Shown here piece by piece: positions 19,865 to 28,502 of a stretch of DNA of 64,000 nt (positions within the stretch are counted from its first letter, which is position 1; every line of letters starts with the position of its first letter). Under the pieces are notes generated by a model. That model did no database searches, was not told the origin of the DNA, and was given only the letters and a program-made list of their open reading frames with translations. Origin of the DNA: Treponema sp. Marseille-Q3903 (GTDB lineage: Bacteria > Spirochaetota > Spirochaetia > Treponematales > Treponemataceae). A program made the translations under genes and the position numbers. The stretch spans positions 372,001 through 436,000 of the forward strand of contig NZ_JACSEU010000001.1 in the NCBI RefSeq assembly GCF_014334335.1, given 5' to 3'.

Positions 19865-19894
19865 TTGATTAAAACTAGGTCTTTGTGATATTAT
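19865..19894 (+). promoter_or_regulatory. Sigma-70-like promoter of the tRNA gene
   Basis: TTGATT (19865-19870) and TATTAT (19889-19894) are separated by 18 bases. The predicted transcription start is near 19901, just upstream of the mature tRNA 5' end at 19907. Confidence 0.5.
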
Positions 19895-19906
19895 TATTGT
19901 CAATTC

Positions 19907-19979
19907 GGGCCATTAGCTCAGTGGTTAGAGCAGAGGACTCATAATCCTTTGGTCCTTGGTTCAAGTCCAAGATGGCCCA
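19907..19979 (+). tRNA. tRNA with CAU anticodon (elongator tRNA-Met, or tRNA-Ile2)
   Basis: The 73-base sequence folds as a standard cloverleaf: acceptor GGGCCAT/ATGGCCC with discriminator A, D-arm GCTC/GAGC, anticodon loop CTCATAA with CAT, and T-arm CTTGG/CCAAG. No CCA is encoded. It lacks the initiator features (1:72 mismatch, three GC pairs in the anticodon stem). The D-loop, variable loop (TGGTC) and T-loop TTCAAGT closely resemble the E. coli lysidine-modified tRNA-Ile2, so isoleucine identity after TilS modification is a real alternative. The CAT anticodon alone cannot decide. Confidence 0.9.
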
Positions 19980-20074
19980 TAATTTAAGTCCTTTACAATA
20001 GCGGCTAAGTCATATTAAAATTCATGATGGCGTTTGCGCATTCCTTTCACAAAAAACATCTTCATTACAATTAG

Positions 20075-20103
20075 TGGACAGCATTAAACTTTGGTTTTAT
20101 TAT
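20075..20103 (+). promoter_or_regulatory. Promoter of the two-component/transport operon, predicted leaderless
   Basis: TGGACA (20075-20080), 17-base spacer and TATTAT (20098-20103). The -10 box ends seven bases before the ATG at 20111, so transcription would start at or next to the start codon. No ribosome binding site is present. Confidence 0.5.
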
Positions 20104-20110
20104 TTCTTGT

Positions 20111-21778
20111 ATGATTAAGCAAAAAACGCATTCATTCAGGACAAAACTGATTTTCATGCTGATTTTCCAGATTATTTTGCTGGTAACGATTCTCACTTCA
20201 TATACTATTTTTTTATATATAAATACTGCTAAAAGCTCAAAAATCGCCAACGAAAATTTCATCGCTCTTTATGGGAAAGACCTTGAATTGAAAATAAAGG
20301 ATGCACAGAAGGTTTTGGAGCAGATTGTGTACGACAATGCTGATTATGTTCTGCTTCAAAGTCCGTCAGAAGCGGACAGGTATCATGCTTCAAGAAGATT
20401 GTTTCTTTTGTTAAACGAAAAACTTTCATTTGATAAGAATGTAGATTTACTGCTTATAACAGAAAACAAGTATGAGCAGTGCATCGCTTCCGATAATATT
20501 AAACTTGGCTACAATATAATTACAGAACTTCAGAATTTTATTCTTGCGCAGTCAAAAAATAAGGAGCTCAAATCACTGTGGTTTATAAAAAAAGCTGCCG
20601 GACATACTTTTTTGTATAAAATGTACAGTTGGCAGGGCAGAGCTGCAAGTGTTTTTCTTGATGCCGATAAATTTTTGAGCAATACAAGTTATTATGATTT
20701 TTCAGATTTAAGAATCAGGTTGGTCAGCAATGCAGGTGAAGATATTGTTTTTTTAGGCGAAGAAAAAGACTTTTCACCAACTGAATCATTCTCTTATGCT
20801 ATTTCAGATACAAATCTGTCATTGCAGCTCGATGTGCGGTTAAATTCTGTCGTTAAATCATTTACATTAAACGGGATCGGCGTGTTGCTGATAATTTTCA
20901 TTTCGTTGATTTCGGGGATAATTTTGTTCAAATCTGTTTCATTTCACATAATCCATCCTGTTGCTGATATGGGTAAAAATATGAAACAGATTCAAAACGG
21001 TGATTACGACCATAAAGTCACAACAGATTACCCAAACAGAGAATTTGAAGGTTTAAAGGATACATTCAACAAACTAATGGATGAAATTGAAAATCTTAGA
21101 ATTGCACGTTATGAAGAACAGCTTGAGCTTGAACAGTCTGAATTAAAGGCTATTAAACTTCAAATCAGACCTCATTTCTTTTTGAATGCGCTTACGTCAA
21201 TTTCAAATCTCAGTCAGCAGCATAAAAACGATGAAATTGTATCATATATCAATATTCTTTCTAAAAATATAAGGTATATGTTTAAATCAGGTATGCACAC
21301 TGTCGACCTGAAGCAGGAGCTGGACAATCTTGATTCTTATTTTGAAATGCAGAAATTAAAATACCCTGACTGTGTTTTCAATATGATAACTGTTGAAGAA
21401 GGGTTAGATAATTATCAGATACCGCAGATGCTTTTACATACGGTTATTGAAAATGAATATAAGTACGCTGTTGTCATGGGGCATGTTTTGAGTATTTTTA
21501 TCAATATCAAAAAAATTGAACTGAATAGTAGGCAGTACCTTTGTATCGAAATTGAAGATGATGGAGACGGTTATCCCCAAGAATTTATAGACGATTTTTT
21601 GAAAGAACAACGCCCAAAAGAAGATGGCACACGTATCGGGCTTTGGGGACTAAAAAAGATGCTCTATCTGATGTATAAAGAAAAAGGGCTGTTTACCATA
21701 GAAAACATTGAACCGCATGGCTGCCATAACAAATTTCTTATTCCTGAAAAACCGGTTCATGAAATTAGGAAATATTGA
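20111..21778 (+). CDS. Sensor histidine kinase, YesM/LytS-like (His_kinase + HATPase_c)
   Basis: A 555-residue membrane sensor. TM1 spans about residues 14-38 and TM2 about 255-278, enclosing an extracytoplasmic sensor domain. A HAMP linker (HPVADMGKNMKQIQNGDYDH) and coiled coil follow. The phospho-acceptor His lies in LQIRPHFFLNALTSISN, typical of the YesM group that pairs with AraC-type regulators. The ATPase domain keeps DDGDGYP and GTRIGLWGLKKM, but its N-box is IENEYKYA rather than the usual VENAIKHG. It heads an operon with the response regulator and a sugar importer, implying that it senses an extracellular glycan or its binding protein. Confidence 0.9.
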   Translation: MIKQKTHSFRTKLIFMLIFQIILLVTILTSYTIFLYINTAKSSKIANENFIALYGKDLELKIKDAQKVLEQIVYDNADYVLLQSPSEADRYHASRRLFLLLNEKLSFDKNVDLLLITENKYEQCIASDNIKLGYNIITELQNFILAQSKNKELKSLWFIKKAAGHTFLYKMYSWQGRAASVFLDADKFLSNTSYYDFSDLRIRLVSNAGEDIVFLGEEKDFSPTESFSYAISDTNLSLQLDVRLNSVVKSFTLNGIGVLLIIFISLISGIILFKSVSFHIIHPVADMGKNMKQIQNGDYDHKVTTDYPNREFEGLKDTFNKLMDEIENLRIARYEEQLELEQSELKAIKLQIRPHFFLNALTSISNLSQQHKNDEIVSYINILSKNIRYMFKSGMHTVDLKQELDNLDSYFEMQKLKYPDCVFNMITVEEGLDNYQIPQMLLHTVIENEYKYAVVMGHVLSIFINIKKIELNSRQYLCIEIEDDGDGYPQEFIDDFLKEQRPKEDGTRIGLWGLKKMLYLMYKEKGLFTIENIEPHGCHNKFLIPEKPVHEIRKY

Positions 21779-21780
21779 AG

Positions 21781-23367
21781 ATGAATACCCTTATTGTTGA
21801 TGATGATTTAACAACATTGACTCTTATAAAAAACAGCATTAAATGGACTTCTCTTGGAATTGAGAACGTATTTACCGCATATAATGTTGTGGAAGCTAAG
21901 AAAATTGTCAGGAATAATGAAATCGCCATCGTAATAAGTGATATCGAAATGCCGGGTCAAAATGGTGTCGAATTTTTAAAATGGTACCGTGAAAACAACT
22001 ATGAAGGGAAATTTTTCTTTTTAACAAGTCATGAAAATTTCAGCTATGCTTCGGCATCAATTAAATACCATGTTACCGACTATCTTTTAAAGCCTTTTGA
22101 TGTGTTTGTAATGGAAGCAGCTCTTAAAAAGATTGTTGCCGAAATTGCAGAAGAAGAAGCAAAAAAAAATGATTTGAATTATGGGCGCTGGATAAAACAA
22201 AATGCCGACAGGCTCTGGCTTGACTTTTTATATGCGATTTTTGAAGGGCGCATTGTAGACGACTGGAATAAAGAAAATCTTGAACGCAATTTTTCAGTTT
22301 CTACTGACGATGAATACGTGCTCATCGTTTCTTATCTTACAGATGTTGAAAAGGATCTGGAAAAAATGAACCCTGACTTATTCCGCTTTGTAATTGAGCA
22401 GCTTTATGGTGAAGTGTTTTTTCAGAGTAAGACAAATAAAAATATAGTCTGTATTCAGAACGATTCAAATTATTTTGTAATAAACGTGTGCCCTGTAGAT
22501 ATTGTCAAGAAATTTGATACAATTTTTGATACTTTTGATAAAAAACTGCATGCAATCCTATCACTTACGGCGACAACATGCATTAGTGACAATGTAAAAC
22601 TGAGGTTTTTCTATAACAAGTTTGATTCAATCCGCGATATTTTGACAAATGCAGTTTCTTTTGGCGGGACTTATTTTTTTGAAAAAGATGCAGTGCTGTT
22701 GGACACCAAGGTTGTGCAAGGAATAGACATAAATTTCATTGCCGAAAATCTTGAAAAGAAAGATAAGCTTAAGATTATGAGTTATTTGAAGAGGTTTTTG
22801 TCCGAGCATACGCAGAACAGAAGCCTCGATTCAAATGCCCTTAAATCTATAAGACAGGAACTTCTGCAATGTGTTTACATCTACTTTGCAAAGCGGAACG
22901 TAACTCCTACCGGATTTCTTACAAAAGACATTGAAGTTGGGCTAACAAAAAAAGCGGGCGAGACTGTCATGGATATGATTAAATGGGCAAATTATCTAAT
23001 TGAACAGACTTTTGAAAACCTTGATCAGAATAAGCAGAGTATGACTCTCGAAGAGCGCATAAATGAATATATACGTACACACTACAGAGAAAATATAGGT
23101 CGCAGTGAAATTGCAGACGAATTCTGCTTGGCACCTGAATATATTGCAAAGTTATACAAAAAAAGAACAGGGCTTTCAATCAAAGATTATCTGAATCAGT
23201 ACAGAATTGAACAGGCAAAACTGCTGCTCGAAAATGAAACACTCAGAATAAGCGAGATTTCGGAAATGACAGGGTTTGACAGTTTCGCTTATTTCAGCAC
23301 GATTTTTAAGAAGTACATGGACGTAAGCCCTATCGAATACAGAAAAAAACTGGGAATAATGTCTTAA
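21781..23367 (+). CDS. Response regulator with AraC-type DNA-binding domain (YesN-like)
   Basis: About 528 residues. The receiver domain (MNTLIVDDDL...) has phospho-acceptor Asp54 in VISDIEMPG and the switch Lys in YLLKPFD. A long middle region of unknown fold follows. The last ~100 residues are a double helix-turn-helix AraC domain (IGRSEIADEFCLAPEYIAKL and ISEISEMTGFDSFAYFSTIF). An in-frame TTG at 21775 overlaps the kinase stop, but the ATG at 21781, with AGGA ten bases upstream, gives the canonical receiver start. It probably activates the importer genes that follow directly. Confidence 0.9.
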   Translation: MNTLIVDDDLTTLTLIKNSIKWTSLGIENVFTAYNVVEAKKIVRNNEIAIVISDIEMPGQNGVEFLKWYRENNYEGKFFFLTSHENFSYASASIKYHVTDYLLKPFDVFVMEAALKKIVAEIAEEEAKKNDLNYGRWIKQNADRLWLDFLYAIFEGRIVDDWNKENLERNFSVSTDDEYVLIVSYLTDVEKDLEKMNPDLFRFVIEQLYGEVFFQSKTNKNIVCIQNDSNYFVINVCPVDIVKKFDTIFDTFDKKLHAILSLTATTCISDNVKLRFFYNKFDSIRDILTNAVSFGGTYFFEKDAVLLDTKVVQGIDINFIAENLEKKDKLKIMSYLKRFLSEHTQNRSLDSNALKSIRQELLQCVYIYFAKRNVTPTGFLTKDIEVGLTKKAGETVMDMIKWANYLIEQTFENLDQNKQSMTLEERINEYIRTHYRENIGRSEIADEFCLAPEYIAKLYKKRTGLSIKDYLNQYRIEQAKLLLENETLRISEISEMTGFDSFAYFSTIFKKYMDVSPIEYRKKLGIMS

Positions 23368-23453
23368 AATTAAAAAAAAATGTCTTATTCTCTAAAGCGG
23401 ACATGAAATTTCGGTTGTATCCTTTAAGTATAAGATTGAAGGAGGACATCGAA

Positions 23454-24956
23454 ATGAAAAAGAAGATGTTAGTTTTAGGATGTGGATTGACCCTTTTTGG
23501 TTTTATCCTTACAGGTTGTGGTGGGAACGCTGCGGTAAAAAAATCTACAAATTATGATAAAGTAACGTTTGCTTATCCGACTTTTAATAATATCCCAGCA
23601 GAAGCAGACCTCAACGTTGTTGAAGAATCGATCAACAAAATTACAAGAGAGAAAATCGGCGTTGAAGTAACTCTCATGCCAATTTCCATTTTCGAATATT
23701 CAAGCAAAGTAAGCCTCGCTCTCCAAGGGGGAGAAAAACTCGATGCGTTTGAATCGCTTGGTAACTTTTCTACTTGTATTTCAACAGATATGGCATACGA
23801 CATTACAGATTTGATTGACAAATGTGCTCCTGAAACAAAACAACTGATCGGTGATGCATGGCTAGACGCTTGTAAATCAAAAGGTCGTCTCTACGGCATT
23901 CCGACTTATAAACCGATAGCTCTTACACCGATGCTAATCTACAGGAAAGACATTGCGGAAGCTGCCGGAATCGATATGAGCAAAGTAAACTCACTCGATG
24001 ATATCACTGCTGTCCTTGAAAAAGTAAAGAAAGCATATCCGAATATGACGCCGCTCGCTCCTGTTCAGACAGGATTCCTTGGTTCTCTTTTCTGTATCCC
24101 GGAACGCGACCCGCTTTGTGATGATATTTATAAACCGATAGGAGTTCTTCTCGGAAAAGAGCTTAAGGTAAAAGATTTGTATTCAACGCCTGAATTCAAT
24201 CATGTTACAGAGCTTGCCCGTTATTGGTATCAAAATGGTCTTGTGATGAAAGATGCCGCTACGACTACTAGCATGGCTGCTGAAACAATGAGCTCAGGAA
24301 ACTATTTTGCATACATCGCAAGCTATAGCTACCCTGAGGAAGATACTGCAGTTTCTCTTCAGAGTCAGATGAACAACTTCCCAATCGGAGCTAAAACAAT
24401 CGGCGATGCTTACCTTTCAACAGGAGATATCAACAGTCTCAGTTGGATGGTCGCATCTACATCAAAAGTACCGGAAGCAACCCTCAAGTTCCTAAACCTT
24501 ACGTATACAGATAGAGACGTCATCAACCTTGTTATTTACGGTGTAGAAGGACGCGATTATGTTAAAAATGCGGACGGTTCAGTTTCTTACCCTGAAGGAC
24601 AAGATGCTTCAACAGTTCCGTATACGGCGCAGCTTACATGTGGTATTTTTGGAAACTTCTTTGAAATGTACCAGATGGGTGTTGCAAACAAAGCTTCTCT
24701 TGAATGGGAATTGGAACAAAACAAACACGCTGCGACTTCTCCTGCTATGGGATTCACGTTTGATGCAAGCGCTTTGAAAACTCAGTACACAGCGGTAAAC
24801 AACGTAATTTCTCAGTATCTGCCTGGTCTTCTCTGCGGAAGCCTTGATCCGGCGACAGAAACTTCTAAGTTCGTAAAAGCCTTAAACGACGCAGGATATC
24901 AACAGATTCTTGAAGCAAAACAGGCTCAGCTTGACGCTTGGGTAAAAAATAAATAG
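23454..24956 (+). CDS. Extracellular solute-binding lipoprotein, LplA-like (glycan importer)
   Basis: A 500-residue lipoprotein with signal sequence MKKKMLVLGCGLTLFGFIL and lipobox LTGC. A frame extension to 23403 exists, but AAGGAGG (23439-23445) lies eight bases before the ATG at 23454. Periplasmic-binding-protein fold of the family-1 extracellular solute-binding class, with length matching LplA/YtcQ proteins that bind complex oligosaccharides. The two permease genes follow at once, so this is the capture subunit. No ATPase is encoded in the operon; a shared MsmK-type ATPase elsewhere is likely. Ligand unknown. Confidence 0.9.
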   Translation: MKKKMLVLGCGLTLFGFILTGCGGNAAVKKSTNYDKVTFAYPTFNNIPAEADLNVVEESINKITREKIGVEVTLMPISIFEYSSKVSLALQGGEKLDAFESLGNFSTCISTDMAYDITDLIDKCAPETKQLIGDAWLDACKSKGRLYGIPTYKPIALTPMLIYRKDIAEAAGIDMSKVNSLDDITAVLEKVKKAYPNMTPLAPVQTGFLGSLFCIPERDPLCDDIYKPIGVLLGKELKVKDLYSTPEFNHVTELARYWYQNGLVMKDAATTTSMAAETMSSGNYFAYIASYSYPEEDTAVSLQSQMNNFPIGAKTIGDAYLSTGDINSLSWMVASTSKVPEATLKFLNLTYTDRDVINLVIYGVEGRDYVKNADGSVSYPEGQDASTVPYTAQLTCGIFGNFFEMYQMGVANKASLEWELEQNKHAATSPAMGFTFDASALKTQYTAVNNVISQYLPGLLCGSLDPATETSKFVKALNDAGYQQILEAKQAQLDAWVKNK

Positions 24957-24965
24957 GAAATTAAA

Positions 24966-25898
24966 ATGAAAACAGTAATGGCAAATAAAAAACGTAATTT
25001 TATGGTAAACATTTTGCCATTACTTTTGATTGCGCTCCCGGGAATTATCTATCTGATTATAAACAATTATATTCCGATGCTCGGTATATTCCTTGCGTTT
25101 AAGGATTACAGCTTTGTTAAGGGCGTTTTCAAAAGTGATTGGTGTGGTTTTGAAAATTTCAGATTTCTTTTCCAGACTAAAGACGCCTGGATTATGACAA
25201 GAAATACATTGCTATACAACATCGGGTTTATTGCAATTGGAACTGTTTTGTCTATTTTGGTTGCAATTCTTATGTGCGAATTGGGGGAAAGAGTAAGAGT
25301 CAAGTTCTTTCAGTCGGCGCTTTTGCTGCCGAATCTGCTTTCGTGGGTCGTGATTTCTTATATCGCCTATGCATTTTTGAATGCAGATTCCGGGTTTATA
25401 AACAACTCTATTTTGAAATTGTTCGGTAAAACAGCCGTCGCTTGGTATTCCCAAGCCAAATCATGGCCGTTTATCTTGACCTTTGTTTATATCTGGAAAA
25501 ACATCGGTTATATGTCAATCGTTTACATGGCAAGTATTTCGGGAATTGACAAAGGCATATATGAAGCTGCCGAAATTGACGGTGCAAACAAGTTGAAGCA
25601 GATTTTTGTAGTTACAATTCCTATGCTTAAGCCGACAATCATCACTTTGACACTCATGTCTGTCGGAAGAATCTTCTATTCTGATTTTGGATTGTTTTAT
25701 CAAGTGCCGCAGAACTCCGGAGCCTTGTTCAACACAACTCAGACGATCGATACTTACGTATACCGTGGGCTTATGACATTGAACAATATTGGTATGTCAT
25801 CAGCCGCCGGCTTCTATCAGTCAATTGTAGGTTTCATACTTGTACTTTGTGTAAACGGCATTGTACGAAAGCTTGATGATTCAAACGCATTATTCTAA
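24966..25898 (+). CDS. Sugar ABC transporter permease, LplB-like
   Basis: A 310-residue inner-membrane permease with about six helices. It carries the cytoplasmic EAA loop (YEAAEIDGANKLKQIFVVTI) that contacts the ATPase. The N-terminal NYIPMLGIFLAFKDY and the C-terminal NGIVRKLDDSNALF are typical of the LplB/YteP group that imports oligosaccharides. The gene lies nine bases after the binding-protein stop. Partner of the next permease. Confidence 0.93.
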   Translation: MKTVMANKKRNFMVNILPLLLIALPGIIYLIINNYIPMLGIFLAFKDYSFVKGVFKSDWCGFENFRFLFQTKDAWIMTRNTLLYNIGFIAIGTVLSILVAILMCELGERVRVKFFQSALLLPNLLSWVVISYIAYAFLNADSGFINNSILKLFGKTAVAWYSQAKSWPFILTFVYIWKNIGYMSIVYMASISGIDKGIYEAAEIDGANKLKQIFVVTIPMLKPTIITLTLMSVGRIFYSDFGLFYQVPQNSGALFNTTQTIDTYVYRGLMTLNNIGMSSAAGFYQSIVGFILVLCVNGIVRKLDDSNALF

Positions 25899-25910
25899 CG
25901 GGAGCAAATC

Positions 25911-26795
25911 ATGGTAGAAAATAAAAAAGCAAAACTTATTTCAACTGTCATTTTAGGTGTTTTTGTAGCTCTTGCATTGCTTCCAATCTTGCTTATTGTG
26001 ATTGCCTCATTTACAGATGAAAACACGTTGCTTCGCAACGGATATTCATATTTACCAAGAAAAGTAAGTCTCGATGCTTATGTTTATATGGTAAAACAGG
26101 GAATGGTGATTCTTCGCTCTTATGGGGTTGCATTCGTTGTAACTCTCATCGGAACTGTGGTAAGCGTACTTCTTACAGCGATGCTCGCTTACCCGATTTC
26201 AAGAAAATCGTTTAAATACAGAAACGTGCTTGCGTTTTTTGTATTTTTCACAATGCTTTTTAACGGAGGTATTGTCCCAGCCTACATTATGTGGACAAGG
26301 TTCTTCCATATCAAAAATACATTGGCTGCCCTCATAATTCCAAACTATCTTGTTTCTGCGTTCAATGTAATCCTTGTGAAAAACTATTATTCAAACAGCA
26401 TCCCTGAATCACTCGTAGAGGCTGCAAAGATTGATGGAGCGAGCGAATACAGAATCTTTTTTAGGATTATGCTACCACTTGCCGTTCCAGCAATCATGAC
26501 AATCGCCTTGTTTACAGGTTTATGCTACTGGAACGACTGGACAAACGGTTTGTATTACATCACTAACGAAAAACTTTATAGCATTCAGCTTTTACTGATG
26601 AAAATTATGAATAATATTCAGGCTCTGAAAACAAACTCATCAGCTTCACTTATTGGCACAGGTGCGGTTGCTTTGCCTGGAACATCGATCAGAATGGCTA
26701 TGGCTGTAGTTGGAATTCTTCCAATCATAATCATCTATCCGTTTATGCAGAAATACCTTATTCGCGGTGTCGTAGTTGGCGCCGTAAAAGGGTGA
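25911..26795 (+). CDS. Sugar ABC transporter permease, LplC-like
   Basis: A 294-residue permease with about six helices and the EAA loop VEAAKIDGASEYRIFFRIML. The C-terminal IIYPFMQKYLIRGVVVGAVKG segment (residues ~274-294) is characteristic of the LplC/YtcP family. A GGAG ribosome binding site precedes the ATG. With the preceding permease and the lipoprotein it forms a CUT1-like importer. Confidence 0.93.
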   Translation: MVENKKAKLISTVILGVFVALALLPILLIVIASFTDENTLLRNGYSYLPRKVSLDAYVYMVKQGMVILRSYGVAFVVTLIGTVVSVLLTAMLAYPISRKSFKYRNVLAFFVFFTMLFNGGIVPAYIMWTRFFHIKNTLAALIIPNYLVSAFNVILVKNYYSNSIPESLVEAAKIDGASEYRIFFRIMLPLAVPAIMTIALFTGLCYWNDWTNGLYYITNEKLYSIQLLLMKIMNNIQALKTNSSASLIGTGAVALPGTSIRMAMAVVGILPIIIIYPFMQKYLIRGVVVGAVKG

Positions 26796-26807
26796 TAGGA
26801 GTAAATA

Positions 26808-27623
26808 ATGGCTGTATTTAAGTGCGAACAATTTTCATTATGTATGGGCAGAAATATGCCTTTTGTGGTGGTGTCGAGCAACGATTGCCCGCCGTTTATC
26901 ACGGAAAATAACGAAAACTTTGAACGTCCTGCAAAGAATGTTTTTATTCTTCACGGACACAGTGGATATGCCACAGACTGGCTCTACAACGCAAATCTTG
27001 TTGATTTGTGCGGTAAATATAATATCAACATAATTCTTCCAAATGGTGAAAATTCTTTCTACCTTGATTTACCTTCAAATGAACATAAATATGCGACTTA
27101 TGTAGGCAAGGAATTGAAAGATTACGTGTGCAAGACTTTTGGCTTCAGTCAAAAGCGAGAAGACAATTTCATAATGGGCTTGAGCATGGGCGGTTTCGGT
27201 GCAATTCACACAGGCTTACAGTTCAACGATACTTTCTCAAAACTTTCGGGTTTGTCTTCGGCTTTGATTATTTACAACATCGCAAATATGAAGCCGGGCA
27301 CGATGGACGGAATTGCGGGCTATGATTATTACAGTATGATGTTCGGGGATCTTACAAAAGTTGTAGAAAGCAAAAATAATCCCGAGACACTTGTGCTAGA
27401 CATCTTAAAAGAAAAGAAGCAGATGCCTGAAATTTACATTGCAATCGGGACGGAAGATTTTCTTTACAAGGAAAATCAGATTTTTAAGAAGTTCCTTGAA
27501 GACCACAAAGTCGCTTTTGAATATCACGAAGAAAAAGGTACTCACGACTGGATTTTCTGGAATAAATACATTGAACCGAGCATCAGATGGTTTTTAGATT
27601 TGGAGAATACTTATAATGATTAA
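26808..27623 (+). CDS. Esterase family protein (PF00756-like, acetyl esterase)
   Basis: A 271-residue alpha/beta hydrolase without signal peptide, hence cytoplasmic. The nucleophile elbow GLSMGG holds Ser126; Asp217 (GTEDF) and His246 (GTHDW) complete a plausible catalytic triad. This resembles tributyrin/acetyl esterases of the esterase-D group. Within a sugar-import operon it probably removes acetyl groups from imported oligosaccharides. It has an AGGAG ribosome binding site and overlaps the next gene by eight bases. Confidence 0.82.
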   Translation: MAVFKCEQFSLCMGRNMPFVVVSSNDCPPFITENNENFERPAKNVFILHGHSGYATDWLYNANLVDLCGKYNINIILPNGENSFYLDLPSNEHKYATYVGKELKDYVCKTFGFSQKREDNFIMGLSMGGFGAIHTGLQFNDTFSKLSGLSSALIIYNIANMKPGTMDGIAGYDYYSMMFGDLTKVVESKNNPETLVLDILKEKKQMPEIYIAIGTEDFLYKENQIFKKFLEDHKVAFEYHEEKGTHDWIFWNKYIEPSIRWFLDLENTYND

Positions 27624-28500
27624 ACTGACAAATAGAGATGTAGTCAACAAGATACTCGAATATCATCCTAAAATTGAAAATTACAGTGGTTGCGATTGTT
27701 TTAAAAGCGGTCATGAAGATGATATTTGTACAGGAGTTGCTGTCTGCCTTGACCCTTCGATGAACGCAATCAAAAGGGCAGTTGAAGCCGGCTGTAACCT
27801 TGTTGTAACACACGAAACGCTTTTTTATCAGACGCCTGACTATAAAATTTGGAAAGGCGACTACAAAAACACAATCTTTACAGAAAAAGACGAATACATT
27901 AAAAAACATCGGATTGCCGTATTTCGCGATCACGACCACATGCATTTCCATCAACCTGATTGTATTTTTACAGGAGTTATGAAAGAACTTGGCTGGGGAA
28001 AATACTATGTAAAACCTGTTGAACGAGATTTTTCTTATATTTTTGATTTTGGTTTTGAAGGTTTTGTCTATTCCGACATCATAGAGTTGTTTAAAGAGAA
28101 AATCAATTTTAACGGAATAAAATATCTCGGCGATAAAAACATGAAAATTCACAAGGCGGCGATTGTAGGTCACATGTGTCCAAACTGCTTTTATCCTGAT
28201 CATGAAGAAAAAGATGGTACTTATCACGACTATTCAATGGACATAATCAAACTTATGGAGGAAAATGGAGTAGACTTGATAATTCCCGGAGAAACTATCG
28301 ACTGGACAGTTCCTGCATATATTCGCGATGCTAATGAACTTGGGCATCCGAAAGCCTTGATGAATATCGGTCACTACAACATGGAAGAGCTTGGAATGAA
28401 AGATTTTGCAAAAGTAATTCAGAAGCTTGTTTGTTCTGACCTCAAAGTTGAATACCTTCAGTCTAAAGACAGCTTTAATTACATAAATTTCAGGAAATAG
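27616..28500 (+). CDS. Nif3-like dinuclear metal centre protein
   Basis: A 294-residue member of the Nif3/YbgI superfamily. Seen: AGCNLVVTHETLFYQ in place of the usual AGADLIITHHPLIF, a His-rich DHDHMHFHQPD segment, and near the C-terminus GETIDWTVPAYI and NIGHYNMEELGM. These His, Asp and Glu residues match the positions of the two-metal site. The molecular role of the family is unsettled. Placement between an esterase and a kinase in a glycan operon is unusual and suggests a hydrolase acting on a sugar or its derivative; that is inference. Confidence 0.8.
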   Translation: MIKLTNRDVVNKILEYHPKIENYSGCDCFKSGHEDDICTGVAVCLDPSMNAIKRAVEAGCNLVVTHETLFYQTPDYKIWKGDYKNTIFTEKDEYIKKHRIAVFRDHDHMHFHQPDCIFTGVMKELGWGKYYVKPVERDFSYIFDFGFEGFVYSDIIELFKEKINFNGIKYLGDKNMKIHKAAIVGHMCPNCFYPDHEEKDGTYHDYSMDIIKLMEENGVDLIIPGETIDWTVPAYIRDANELGHPKALMNIGHYNMEELGMKDFAKVIQKLVCSDLKVEYLQSKDSFNYINFRK

Positions 28501-28502
28501 CG

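Noticed and set aside
27583-28227. 214-residue open frame antisense to the Nif3-like gene
   Set aside because: Phe/Val-rich mirror of the coding strand, without ribosome binding site or recognisable motif.
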